From positions 1-64,000 of the forward strand of contig DATNLZ010000111.1 in assembly GCA_035602605.1 (NCBI GenBank): a stretch of DNA of 64,000 nucleotides, in the 5' to 3' direction. Both the position numbers and the translations under genes were made by a program. Shown here piece after piece: positions 25,471 to 33,451 of this stretch (its first letter is position 1; each line of letters opens with the position of its first letter). Below the pieces are notes generated by a model. That model searched no databases, was not told the origin of the DNA, and was given only the letters and a program-made list of their open reading frames with translations. The DNA comes from DASQHY01 sp035602605 (GTDB taxonomy: Bacteria; Acidobacteriota; Terriglobia; Acidiferrales; UBA7541).

Positions 25471-26319
25471 ATGCCCGTAAAGCTGATTGCTTTGGATATA
25501 GACGGTACCCTCCTCGACAGCCGCTTCCAGTTGCCAGAACCCAATCGCAAAGCTGTTGTTGAGGCCGCCTCGCGCGGCATCGAAGTGGCGCTGGTCACCG
25601 GACGCAGATTCGATTTTGCGCTACCGATTGCGCAGGAGTTCGATTGTCCACTTACGCTGATCGTAAATAATGGTGCCGTGGTAAAATCTAAAGACGGAAT
25701 CACGCATCTGCGACACCTGCTTCCGCGTGATGTGGCACGCCAGGTTCTTGAGGCCACACCGAAATTTCGCCGGGGAACAGCGGCAGTATTCGATCGCCCG
25801 CTTCAGAACCAAGTCATCTACGAATTCGTTGATTGGGACGATCCGCAGCAGAAGGGTTATTTGGCGCGTAATCTCGATTACATTGCACAGGTATCTCCGC
25901 TGATGGACGCCCTGACAGAAGACCCGATTCAGGTGATGTTCATGGGAAAAGTTGAACCCATGCGCGGGGCCGAAGCACTCCTAAGGTCCCTGCCCTTTGC
26001 GCATCGTTATGCGCTTGCCGTCACCGTTTATAAAAACCGCGATTTTTCAATGATTGACGTAATCCATCCGGCTTGCTCGAAGGGCGCGGCACTCGAAGAG
26101 TGGGTAGCACTACGTGGCCTGCGGCGCGAACAGGTTATGGCCATTGGCGATAATCATAACGATCGGGAGATGCTTACCTACGCCGGGATCCCCATCGTGA
26201 TGGGAAATTGTGTAGAGGAGCTGAAAACGCTTGGCTGGCGTCAAACACTCAGCAACGATGATTGCGGAGTGGCAGCGGCTATTGAAGAATATGCTTTTGG
26301 AGGCAGTGGATGCGATTAA
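25471..26319 (+). CDS. Cof-type HAD-IIB phosphatase
   Basis: Encodes 282 residues of the haloacid dehalogenase superfamily. Motif I is ALDIDGTLLDS with the nucleophile Asp at about 9, motif II is VTGRR, motif III Lys is in CSKGAALEEW, and motif IV is GDNHNDREML. The IIB cap between motifs II and III is typical of Cof/YidA sugar-phosphate or FMN phosphatases; the substrate is not predictable. Its stop overlaps the start of the downstream lytic transglycosylase by ten bases. Confidence 0.9.
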   Translation: MPVKLIALDIDGTLLDSRFQLPEPNRKAVVEAASRGIEVALVTGRRFDFALPIAQEFDCPLTLIVNNGAVVKSKDGITHLRHLLPRDVARQVLEATPKFRRGTAAVFDRPLQNQVIYEFVDWDDPQQKGYLARNLDYIAQVSPLMDALTEDPIQVMFMGKVEPMRGAEALLRSLPFAHRYALAVTVYKNRDFSMIDVIHPACSKGAALEEWVALRGLRREQVMAIGDNHNDREMLTYAGIPIVMGNCVEELKTLGWRQTLSNDDCGVAAAIEEYAFGGSGCD

Positions 26320-27008
26320 AGGCAGGCTTAAGTCTTGCGGCCCTCATGTTCGTCACCGTGTTTTTCGCGGCCGGGCCAACTGCCCGCGCCGAGTATGCCG
26401 TTCTACGCAGCGGCCAGCGAATGCACATTACCGGTTACGAGCACATCGGTAACTCGGTTCGCCTGCACGTCGGAGGAGGCGCGGTCGATGTGGATGCGGC
26501 GGATCTCGTGACCATCGAACCGGAAGAAATTTTTAGCGCTGCTCCGCAGCAGTCTGCAGCACTCAACGTGCCTTACGCCGATTTGATTCGAGCAGCTTCA
26601 CGGAAACATGGGGTGGAGCAGGAACTCATCGCCAGCGTCATTGCTGCAGAATCCAATTTTAATCCCAGGGCAATTTCGCGCCGCCATGCCCAAGGCCTGA
26701 TGCAGCTGATGCCCCAGACCGCTCGCAGACTCGCCGTCGGGGATGTTTTCAATCCCGCACAAAATATTGACGGGGGAACGAAGTATTTGAAGGAACTGCT
26801 GGAACGCTATAAGCAGGATATCGTACTTACTCTGGCTGCTTACAACGCCGGGCCGGAACGCGTGGAGCAGTTTGGAGGAGTGCCACCTTACGCGGAAACC
26901 ATGTCTTACGTTCGCCGCGTGGCCCGCAACCTGAATACCAACCACAAAGGCAAGGAAACGATAGCTGTCGAGGCACGCTTGCCGCAAAAGCCACTACAGT
27001 CTCATTAA
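26310..27008 (+). CDS. Lytic transglycosylase (SLT domain)
   Basis: Encodes 232 residues. A signal peptide is evident (residues 1-27, AALMFVTVFFAAG then ARA). A small beta domain of about 50 residues precedes the SLT catalytic domain (about 92-200), with the catalytic Glu in IAAESNFNP and the conserved GLMQLMPQTA and TLAAYNAGP blocks. It cleaves peptidoglycan glycan strands with formation of 1,6-anhydroMurNAc. It is coupled to the HAD gene and converges on the pilus-like operon, so it might make local openings for that machinery, which is only a positional inference. Confidence 0.92.
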   Translation: MRLKAGLSLAALMFVTVFFAAGPTARAEYAVLRSGQRMHITGYEHIGNSVRLHVGGGAVDVDAADLVTIEPEEIFSAAPQQSAALNVPYADLIRAASRKHGVEQELIASVIAAESNFNPRAISRRHAQGLMQLMPQTARRLAVGDVFNPAQNIDGGTKYLKELLERYKQDIVLTLAAYNAGPERVEQFGGVPPYAETMSYVRRVARNLNTNHKGKETIAVEARLPQKPLQSH

Positions 27009-27016
27009 TCCGTGAA

Positions 27017-27859
27017 TCAACGGCGCGGTGGTCGTCTACCTCTTCGGAATGGATCATTGGGGTTGGCATTCCTATCGATTCCCGACGCGCCTGCCGGAGC
27101 GCCGACTTGGGTTCCTGGCTGCCCCACTATGGTGCGGTCTTTCGATGGATCGTATAGGAACTCCCATTCGCGGTAGGTAGAAGCTCCTTCGTAGACTCGA
27201 AGTGAGTTTTTATCGACCTTACTACCGACACCGATTATATTGCCGCCGATGATCCTACCGTCAGAACCCAAACCGGTCGAGATCGATTGAGCGCCAAAGG
27301 GATCGTCGCTCGCGGCCTTCGCCGCCGGGGCCACGCCGCTTTTCAAAGGGCGCTCCCCCTTGGTGGGCTCGCTAAAGCTCGAGTCGCTGCTGCCCGGCAT
27401 CGCCCCAGCGGGTGTCGCCCCAGCCATAGCCGGCCGCACACCTGCACCGGCAACCCCAGGAAGCAATCCTACTCGGCTGCCCGCTTTGCTGCTCCCGATC
27501 AATTGACCCGCTGGACCAACGTAAATAAGCCGCCATGTTCCGTCACCAGTGTTCATGGGGTCCTTGTACGCCTTGCGCATGAAGCGGACTCCCACCCCCG
27601 GCTTGACGAGTTCTTCAATCGATTTCGGGAAACGTCCATTCTTTCGACTGAATAGCTTTACCCCGCGCGCATATTGCTTTCCGCGCCATTCAAGCTCCAT
27701 CTCCCGCTGGCGCTGACCCTGCGTAGCGACTTTTAATCCAATGGTGGATGCTGCTACCAGCATCAAAGCAGCCACAAAGACCAACATCAGAAGGGCGTAG
27801 CCCGACTGTGCTTTGCGGCGTTTCACGCGGTGCTGGACGATGGAGGTGCTGCTAGTCAA
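27017..27859 (-). CDS. Type II secretion/type IV pilus pseudopilin, Glu5-less
   Basis: Encodes 280 residues. A basic leader (KRRKAQSG) is followed by a long hydrophobic helix beginning YALLMLVF, as in prepilins cut by PilD after Gly. The residue at mature position +5 is Met, not the usual Glu; this is a feature of GspK/PilX-type tip pseudopilins. A GspG-like charged region with NGRFPKSIEELVK follows, then a Gly/Ala/Pro-rich low-complexity tail. The TTG start overlaps the previous stop and has AAGGAG upstream; a GTG 11 codons later is the alternative. It is the last gene of the gspF-gspE-pilM-N-O operon. Confidence 0.7.
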   Translation of the reverse strand: MTSSTSIVQHRVKRRKAQSGYALLMLVFVAALMLVAASTIGLKVATQGQRQREMELEWRGKQYARGVKLFSRKNGRFPKSIEELVKPGVGVRFMRKAYKDPMNTGDGTWRLIYVGPAGQLIGSSKAGSRVGLLPGVAGAGVRPAMAGATPAGAMPGSSDSSFSEPTKGERPLKSGVAPAAKAASDDPFGAQSISTGLGSDGRIIGGNIIGVGSKVDKNSLRVYEGASTYREWEFLYDPSKDRTIVGQPGTQVGAPAGASGIDRNANPNDPFRRGRRPPRR

Positions 27860-28401
27860 GCGGAGGGTGCTCCTTCTTCCATAGGCTGGCTGCCACGCCT
27901 GCCAACGGTCGTATCTTCGAAATCGACCCGATCATTTCCGATACGCAACACACGATAATGTCCCAATAAAATCTCACCTTCACCCACGATGTAAACTTCA
28001 TCGCCGTTGGTAAAGAACGCTCGACGATGGTTTCCCTGCGCGTCAGTCGCGTATCCAAAGAACTTCACAGGAAGAACTACCGGAGGCGGAGGGGGAGGAG
28101 GGTCCGGGCCTATCCGTTTCGGTATGACCGGGGTGGTAGCAAGACTATGTGACGTGGCTGTGGGTGCAGGCACGATTGCACTGAAAATATTGCGATGCGT
28201 CCCCGCATATCCCCAGTCCCGCGCGGAGTCTATTTTTTCTATCTGCAGCCGTGGATTGTCCAGTGTGATCAAGGGAGAGTGCGCAGTGCCGCCCTCGATT
28301 ACATTCGTCGTTGTGGGTGACTCGGTCCGATTGAGAAACAACACTAATCCCAAGACGGCCACCAGCGACGTAAGGATGATCAGTTGAGTCTTTCGCGACA
28401 T
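27856..28401 (-). CDS. PilP/GspC-like periplasmic protein
   Basis: Encodes 181 residues. An N-terminal membrane anchor (about 5-23, LIILTSLVAVLGLVLFL) is followed by a flexible linker with an eight-Pro run (DPPPPPPPPV) and a small C-terminal beta-rich domain (VKFFGYATDAQGNHRRAFFT to VLRIGNDRVDFED). This resembles the HR-type domain of PilP or GspC, which links inner-membrane assembly proteins to the secretin. Sequence identity to either family is not obvious, so the call relies on architecture and its position after pilO. The start is ATG two bases after the pilO stop; an overlapping TTG is possible. Confidence 0.6.
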   Translation of the reverse strand: MSRKTQLIILTSLVAVLGLVLFLNRTESPTTTNVIEGGTAHSPLITLDNPRLQIEKIDSARDWGYAGTHRNIFSAIVPAPTATSHSLATTPVIPKRIGPDPPPPPPPVVLPVKFFGYATDAQGNHRRAFFTNGDEVYIVGEGEILLGHYRVLRIGNDRVDFEDTTVGRRGSQPMEEGAPSA

Positions 28402-28403
28402 TT

Positions 28404-28955
28404 TCAAGCTCGGAAATAAGTCTTCAGGTGCAGATTGAGCTTAACGCTGGCCCCGCGGGTCTCCGCGGAGCTGGCCAGCGACAGGTTATCCAAAATGTAG
28501 AACGTTTCGGAACGCTGCAACCCATTAATAAAACGTACGACGCTGGTATAATCCCCGGCCACCACGGCCGCAACCTCCACTTTCACCATCCCGCGGTTTT
28601 GCAAATCCTCTTGGCGGAACGCGATGGCTTCGGTGGACAGGCCTGCTTTGTGCGCAATTTGCGCGATATCCGCGAGAATCCCGGAATAGCCGCGGGAGCT
28701 CGGTCGAAACGATTCTTCGAATGCATCGCATTGTTTCTGAACTTGCGGCAGACTCGCACGAATATTGTTCGCTCGCTGCACCGCGGATTCCAGAAGTTTT
28801 TTTCTGCTTCGCGCTTCCGCAAGCGATTGCTTTTGCGATGCTTGATTGTCAGCGGCAAGCCGGTAGCTGACCACCGCGAGAACCATGTCCGCCAAAAGAA
28901 TAATTGCCAAAGCGGAAAGTATCAGCTTCTTCTCGAATTTAAAGGATCGCGTCAT
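28404..28955 (-). CDS. pilO: Type IV pilus inner-membrane protein PilO-like
   Basis: Encodes 183 residues. One membrane helix (about 10-31) is followed by a coiled-coil (about 40-65) and a C-terminal ferredoxin-like domain including FINGLQRSETFYILDNLSL, a pattern typical of PilO, which pairs with PilN in the alignment complex around the pilus base. It lies 38 bases after pilN and just before the PilP-like gene, matching the conserved M-N-O-P order. Confidence 0.8.
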   Translation of the reverse strand: MTRSFKFEKKLILSALAIILLADMVLAVVSYRLAADNQASQKQSLAEARSRKKLLESAVQRANNIRASLPQVQKQCDAFEESFRPSSRGYSGILADIAQIAHKAGLSTEAIAFRQEDLQNRGMVKVEVAAVVAGDYTSVVRFINGLQRSETFYILDNLSLASSAETRGASVKLNLHLKTYFRA

Positions 28956-28993
28956 CTCTTATGGCTACGGCCGGTGCCCTTCTTTATGGCGAA

Positions 28994-29554
28994 TCATAAA
29001 TACGAGACCGTTAAATCGACCAGGATCTTATCGGTTGTTTCTGCTTTGGCCGGCCTCTGCTCCCCGATAACTTGGAGGTGCTTGAAATCCTTTGAGGATT
29101 CCAGCGTGCGCAGAAATTTCAATTTGGTTTCGTCGTTCGATGCGCCTACGACCAGCTTCACCTCGACGCGCCCGTTCTTGAGCGCCGGGGCAATACTCAG
29201 CACATGTACGCCCTCGGGCAGCAATTTTTCGAGATCCATGAACATTTTCGTCCAATTAAAGCTGCGCTCATCGATCATCGCATTCAGAAATTGTGCGCGT
29301 CCGCTTAATTTGCCATTTTCTGGCCTGCTAAAAAATTGCTCGATGTCCGTCTGCTTCCGGAACAATTCCTGCATTTCCGCCTGAATCTGATTCATCTCCG
29401 AGCGATATTTCGACTCCGCGTTATGCACTCGATAGACGTGTAGTCCCAGCGCAAGCAGGGCAATCGTAACCACAATTCCAACCAAACCTGCGCCGGCTAG
29501 AAAACGGCGGTGGACTTCAATCGGTAGCGTTGCGACGTTAAGGCGTATCTTCAT
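28994..29554 (-). CDS. pilN: Type IV pilus assembly protein PilN
   Basis: Encodes 186 residues from the chosen ATG. The short cytoplasmic N-terminus IRLNVATLP matches the PilN motif (INLLP/A-like) that docks in PilM. A membrane helix (about 18-40), a coiled-coil region and a periplasmic domain (LLPEGVHVLSIAPALKNGRVEV) follow. An open frame extends ten codons upstream to a GTG, but the ATG starts directly at the conserved peptide. Confidence 0.82.
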   Translation of the reverse strand: MKIRLNVATLPIEVHRRFLAGAGLVGIVVTIALLALGLHVYRVHNAESKYRSEMNQIQAEMQELFRKQTDIEQFFSRPENGKLSGRAQFLNAMIDERSFNWTKMFMDLEKLLPEGVHVLSIAPALKNGRVEVKLVVGASNDETKLKFLRTLESSKDFKHLQVIGEQRPAKAETTDKILVDLTVSYL

Positions 29555-29605
29555 TACGAATTCTTTCTGAGGGCTCTCGTGCACCGCGCCGTTGGAGCAA
29601 TCGAG

Positions 29606-30589
29606 TCATGCCCCTCGACTCATCATCCAACCTAGCAGCCCTTCCATTTCCCGCTCCACCAGGGACCGTGCATCGGGAGGAATGCGGCCTTCTATTTCGG
29701 CCTCGCCCACCAGTGCACCCACCGAGCAATGCAACTCGTTCTCGATTGGGTGCACGAACTCATCCAGCCGGTTGCCGAGGCCTCCCAAACGTACGGCCTG
29801 GATTCCCTCCCGCCAGGTGTCCTGATAATAGGCAGCCACCGGGTAGATCTCCTCCAACAAAACCAGTGGCGAAAGCATCGACGCATCGCTCGGCAAGTCG
29901 GTGCAACGATAACCGCAGAGAACCCCCTTCCGCACAATCGCCGTCGTCAAAGTGGTTCCGCTCAGCCGCGCCATCAGCGCCGGCTGTCGATCATCGAGCA
30001 GCGACACTGCAGCGAGAGATGAAGTCATCACCACGCCTGGACGCAATCCCGCCGCCTCTGCAAGATGCTCGTACTCTTTGACGATGCGCAGCCGTGCGAG
30101 GCCCGTCACAATGTCTACACCGTCTTCACGAGGCTCCTGGCGCATATAGGAAACCAGCGTTTCCTCAGCTTCAAAGGGCACGCTCTTTTTCAACTTCCAG
30201 CGCAGCATCGGAACGGCTTCTTCCGGGGCACGCGGAAACTCCTCGAAATGCTGTACAAACACGCGAATGACCGGGTCGGGAACAAGCAGGGCCACATCCT
30301 GTTCCTGCGCTTTCAAGCGCGAAAGAACCTGGCCGATCACACCCCGGACAACGCCGGCCTGGGCGATGTTCGCTTCGACAGCAGAAGGAATTACAGCACC
30401 TGTGGGAAGTTTCTCGATGGCGAACCCATCTAACGCAGCGCCGCGTCTCGTCCATCGCGCGGCGGCCACGTATTGATGAGTGATCTCGCAAGCCAGGAGA
30501 GGGTGCGGACTCGCGTCCAGCCAGCGCGCCATGCGCCGAACAAAACCGCTACTGTAAATTCCCTCCCGAATACCAGTTGCACTACTCAA
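29606..30589 (-). CDS. pilM: Type IV pilus assembly protein PilM-like
   Basis: Encodes 327 residues resembling the actin-like ATPase fold of PilM, the cytoplasmic ring component that binds PilN. The PILM hallmark LRWKLKKSVPFEAEE is present near residue 130. Divergent nucleotide-binding loops make ATP binding uncertain. The TTG start overlaps the gspE stop by eight bases; the next ATG (30532) would remove 19 residues. Confidence 0.75.
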   Translation of the reverse strand: MSSATGIREGIYSSGFVRRMARWLDASPHPLLACEITHQYVAAARWTRRGAALDGFAIEKLPTGAVIPSAVEANIAQAGVVRGVIGQVLSRLKAQEQDVALLVPDPVIRVFVQHFEEFPRAPEEAVPMLRWKLKKSVPFEAEETLVSYMRQEPREDGVDIVTGLARLRIVKEYEHLAEAAGLRPGVVMTSSLAAVSLLDDRQPALMARLSGTTLTTAIVRKGVLCGYRCTDLPSDASMLSPLVLLEEIYPVAAYYQDTWREGIQAVRLGGLGNRLDEFVHPIENELHCSVGALVGEAEIEGRIPPDARSLVEREMEGLLGWMMSRGA

Positions 30590-32231
30590 CGAAAGTCACC
30601 TTATTGATTTCCCGTAACGTGGTGACACCTGCGCGAATTTTTTCAAGCCCGCTATCGCGTAGGAAAGCCATGCCCTCATCACGCGCCGCCCGCTTGATTT
30701 CGGACGTGGGACGACGATCAATAATCATTTCACGAATGCGATCAGAGAGATCCAGAAGCTCAGAAATGGCCACGCGGCCATGGTATCCGGTGCCGGAACA
30801 CTCGAGGCAACCTGACCCTTCCGCAAAAATAACTTCTCCCCAAACCGCTGGATCGAGGCCGGCCTCACGAAGCTCGTCGGAAGTGTAACGCTTCGGCTTT
30901 TTGCAACTTTCACAGACCACGCGGACCAGCCGCTGCGCGAGGATACAATTCAGCGCGGAAACGAAATTGTATGGTTCGACGCCCATATTGATGAAACGTC
31001 CGATCACATCGGTAACGTTATTGGCGTGGACGGTGGTGAAAACCAGGTGTCCGGTAAGCGCGGATTGTATGGCGATCTGCGCAGTCTCCTGGTCGCGGAT
31101 CTCGCCGACCATAATCTTGTCGGGATCGTGCCGCAAAATCGAACGCAAACCGCGAGCGAAAGTCAGTCCCTTTTTCTCGTTGACCGGAATTTGCGTGATC
31201 CCGCGTACCTGATACTCGACCGGATCTTCGATCGTAATGATCTTGTCTTCATCAGTCTTGATTTCGTTAATGGCTGCGTACAACGTCGTAGTCTTGCCGG
31301 AGCCGGTCGGCCCGGTAACCAGCACCATCCCATAAGGCTCGTGGATATATTTGCGGAAGCGGCGAATTTCGGCCGGGGCAAAGCCTACAACATCCAGCGT
31401 AAGGCTGTGGAATTTCTCGGAAAGCGTCTCTTTGTCTAGAACGCGCAACACCGCGTCTTCGCCGTGAATCGATGGCATGATGGACACTCGAAAATCCACG
31501 AAGCGCCCTTTGTAGCGCACCCGAAATCGTCCATCTTGCGGCACGCGCCGCTCGGCAATGTCCAGATCGCTCATCACCTTGATGCGCGAGATGATCGTCG
31601 AGTGCGATTCCTTCGAAATAGGAGTCATGGCATATTGCAACACGCCGTCAATCCGGTATTTCACGACGACCTCGGCGTCGCGCGCTTCGATGTGAATATC
31701 ACTGGCACGGCGCTCGAGGGCCGTGAAAATCACGGTATCCACCAGGCGGACGACCGGGTTGACCGCGGTATCGCGCGTCAGCCTGTCAGCCGAGATCGTT
31801 TCGTCAGTCTCGGCCTCATCTTCGACAACTTGAAGCGTGAACGCTTCGGTCGCCTGTTCCAAAACCCGCTGGGACTGCTCAGTTCTCTTCAGCAAATCGC
31901 CGATCTGCGTCGCGGTTGCCACTTTGATGACCAGTTTCCTGCCCAGCAGTAGCGGCAATTCGTCGCTTAACAGCACCTGACTCGGGTCAGCGACAGCAAT
32001 CACCAGTGAATTATTCACGGCTTCCAGCGGAACGAAGTTGTAACGGAACATCAAGTCGGCGGGAATGGTGCGGAATAGCTCCGGGTCAGGCCGATGTTCT
32101 CGCAGGTCCACGAATGCGCAGCGATATCGCTCGGCCAGCTTTCGAGTGCGGTCCCTCTCTTGGATCTCGTCAGCCGAAGGCGTTGGCCCGGCTGGCAACG
32201 GCTGGCTCACTTTGTGATCGGTCACACCCAT
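30582..32231 (-). CDS. gspE: GspE/PilB-type assembly ATPase (first cluster)
   Basis: Encodes 549 residues: a GspE N-terminal domain (about 20-150) and a hexameric ATPase core with Walker A GPTGSGKTTT, the Asp box (IITIEDPVEY), Walker B (IMVGEIRDQET) and His box (TGHLVFTTVH). A four-Cys zinc site (CESCKKP and CLECSG) is present, as in GspE and PilB. It powers pilin or pseudopilin polymerisation. No PilT-type retraction ATPase lies in this cluster, so it may be a T2SS-like or MSHA-like system. It is five bases after gspF. Confidence 0.88.
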   Translation of the reverse strand: MGVTDHKVSQPLPAGPTPSADEIQERDRTRKLAERYRCAFVDLREHRPDPELFRTIPADLMFRYNFVPLEAVNNSLVIAVADPSQVLLSDELPLLLGRKLVIKVATATQIGDLLKRTEQSQRVLEQATEAFTLQVVEDEAETDETISADRLTRDTAVNPVVRLVDTVIFTALERRASDIHIEARDAEVVVKYRIDGVLQYAMTPISKESHSTIISRIKVMSDLDIAERRVPQDGRFRVRYKGRFVDFRVSIMPSIHGEDAVLRVLDKETLSEKFHSLTLDVVGFAPAEIRRFRKYIHEPYGMVLVTGPTGSGKTTTLYAAINEIKTDEDKIITIEDPVEYQVRGITQIPVNEKKGLTFARGLRSILRHDPDKIMVGEIRDQETAQIAIQSALTGHLVFTTVHANNVTDVIGRFINMGVEPYNFVSALNCILAQRLVRVVCESCKKPKRYTSDELREAGLDPAVWGEVIFAEGSGCLECSGTGYHGRVAISELLDLSDRIREMIIDRRPTSEIKRAARDEGMAFLRDSGLEKIRAGVTTLREINKVTFVE

Positions 32232-32236
32232 GTCTG

Positions 32237-33451
32237 TTACGCTCCAGCTCCGCCAACCGAAACCGAGAAAACAGGAAGGTAGAGAGAAACCAAGATAAAG
32301 AGTACCACAGCGGCCATAAACAGCAGGATTACGGGTTCGATAATGGAAACCATACCTTGCAAGCGCAAGCCGACCTCGTCTTCGTAGAATTCAGCAACGC
32401 TGTTCAGCATCGGAGCCAGCGCCCCGCTCGACTCCCCAACCTCAATCATGTCTAGGGCAAGCTCCGGTATCACAGAGTTAGACGCGAGACCGGAATGAAG
32501 GGATTGTCCCTCACGGACCTGCTGGGTCGCTCGATTCACCGTGTTACGGATTAGACGGCTGGTCAACGAGTCGGACGAGGTTTGCAATGCAGCCACTAGC
32601 GGGGTGCCCCCGGTCAACAGTGTCGAAAGGGTTCGCGCGAATTGCGCCATCTGGAACTTTATCCACGTATCGCCAATAACCGGCAATTTCAGCTTTAGTC
32701 TGTCGAACGCTTCTCCACCCTCTTCGCTGCGCGACCACAAATAGGTTCCGACCGCTGCCGCAAAGACCACGACGAGTGCCACTACCACGTAAACGCGGTA
32801 CCCGACGGTTATCGCCAGCAAGACCCGCGTGGGTCCGGGCAATGGAATATTCAGCTCCGTATATAGCTTCGCAAACGTTGGGATCACTACAGCTACTAGA
32901 TAGCTTACGATGGCGGTCGCGACAATTACGAGAATTGCCGGATAAATGAGCGTAAACAGAACCTTCTTGCGAACGCCAGTAGTAACCTTCTGATACGCGA
33001 TGTAATAGTCCAGCACGCCTGAAAGATTTCCGCTCTTTTCTCCAGCCAGGATCGCCGTCGAATACACCTTTGGAAATACCCCTTGCTGATCAATCGCCTC
33101 CGAGAGCGAAGCCCCCTCCCGGACACGGTCCCGGACCTCCGACAGGACTGGCCGTAGCCTCGGCGATGAGGCACGGTCTGACAGCAGGTCAAGAGCTCTC
33201 AGAATGGGCAGACCGGCTTTGATAAGTGTGTTGAATTGCTGGTTCAGGATTAAGAACTCTGAGCCGCCCACACGTCGTTGGCTGTTGCGCCTTTCTAGGC
33301 CAGCCAGCACCCGGCTGCGCGGCTTGACCGAATAGACGTACAGACCCCGGTCCAGAAGCTTTTGGCGCGCCTCCACCACGGATTGGGCCGGCTCTACGTG
33401 AGAAAAGACGCGCCCTGCGGAATCCGCAACTCGACAGACAAACTCACCCAT
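32237..33451 (-). CDS. gspF: GspF/PilC-type inner-membrane platform protein (first cluster)
   Basis: Encodes 404 residues from the chosen ATG, with two T2SSF domains (about 65-190 and 270-390) and three hydrophobic segments. The N-terminus MGEFVCRVADSAGRV matches the short opening strand seen in this family. Conserved GLPILRALDLL and GGTPLVAALQTSSDSL blocks mark each repeat, and GEKSGNL / GESSGAL follow. An upstream ATG at 33469 would add six residues. The start overlaps the stop of the TPR membrane protein by eight bases. Confidence 0.88.
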   Translation of the reverse strand: MGEFVCRVADSAGRVFSHVEPAQSVVEARQKLLDRGLYVYSVKPRSRVLAGLERRNSQRRVGGSEFLILNQQFNTLIKAGLPILRALDLLSDRASSPRLRPVLSEVRDRVREGASLSEAIDQQGVFPKVYSTAILAGEKSGNLSGVLDYYIAYQKVTTGVRKKVLFTLIYPAILVIVATAIVSYLVAVVIPTFAKLYTELNIPLPGPTRVLLAITVGYRVYVVVALVVVFAAAVGTYLWSRSEEGGEAFDRLKLKLPVIGDTWIKFQMAQFARTLSTLLTGGTPLVAALQTSSDSLTSRLIRNTVNRATQQVREGQSLHSGLASNSVIPELALDMIEVGESSGALAPMLNSVAEFYEDEVGLRLQGMVSIIEPVILLFMAAVVLFILVSLYLPVFSVSVGGAGA

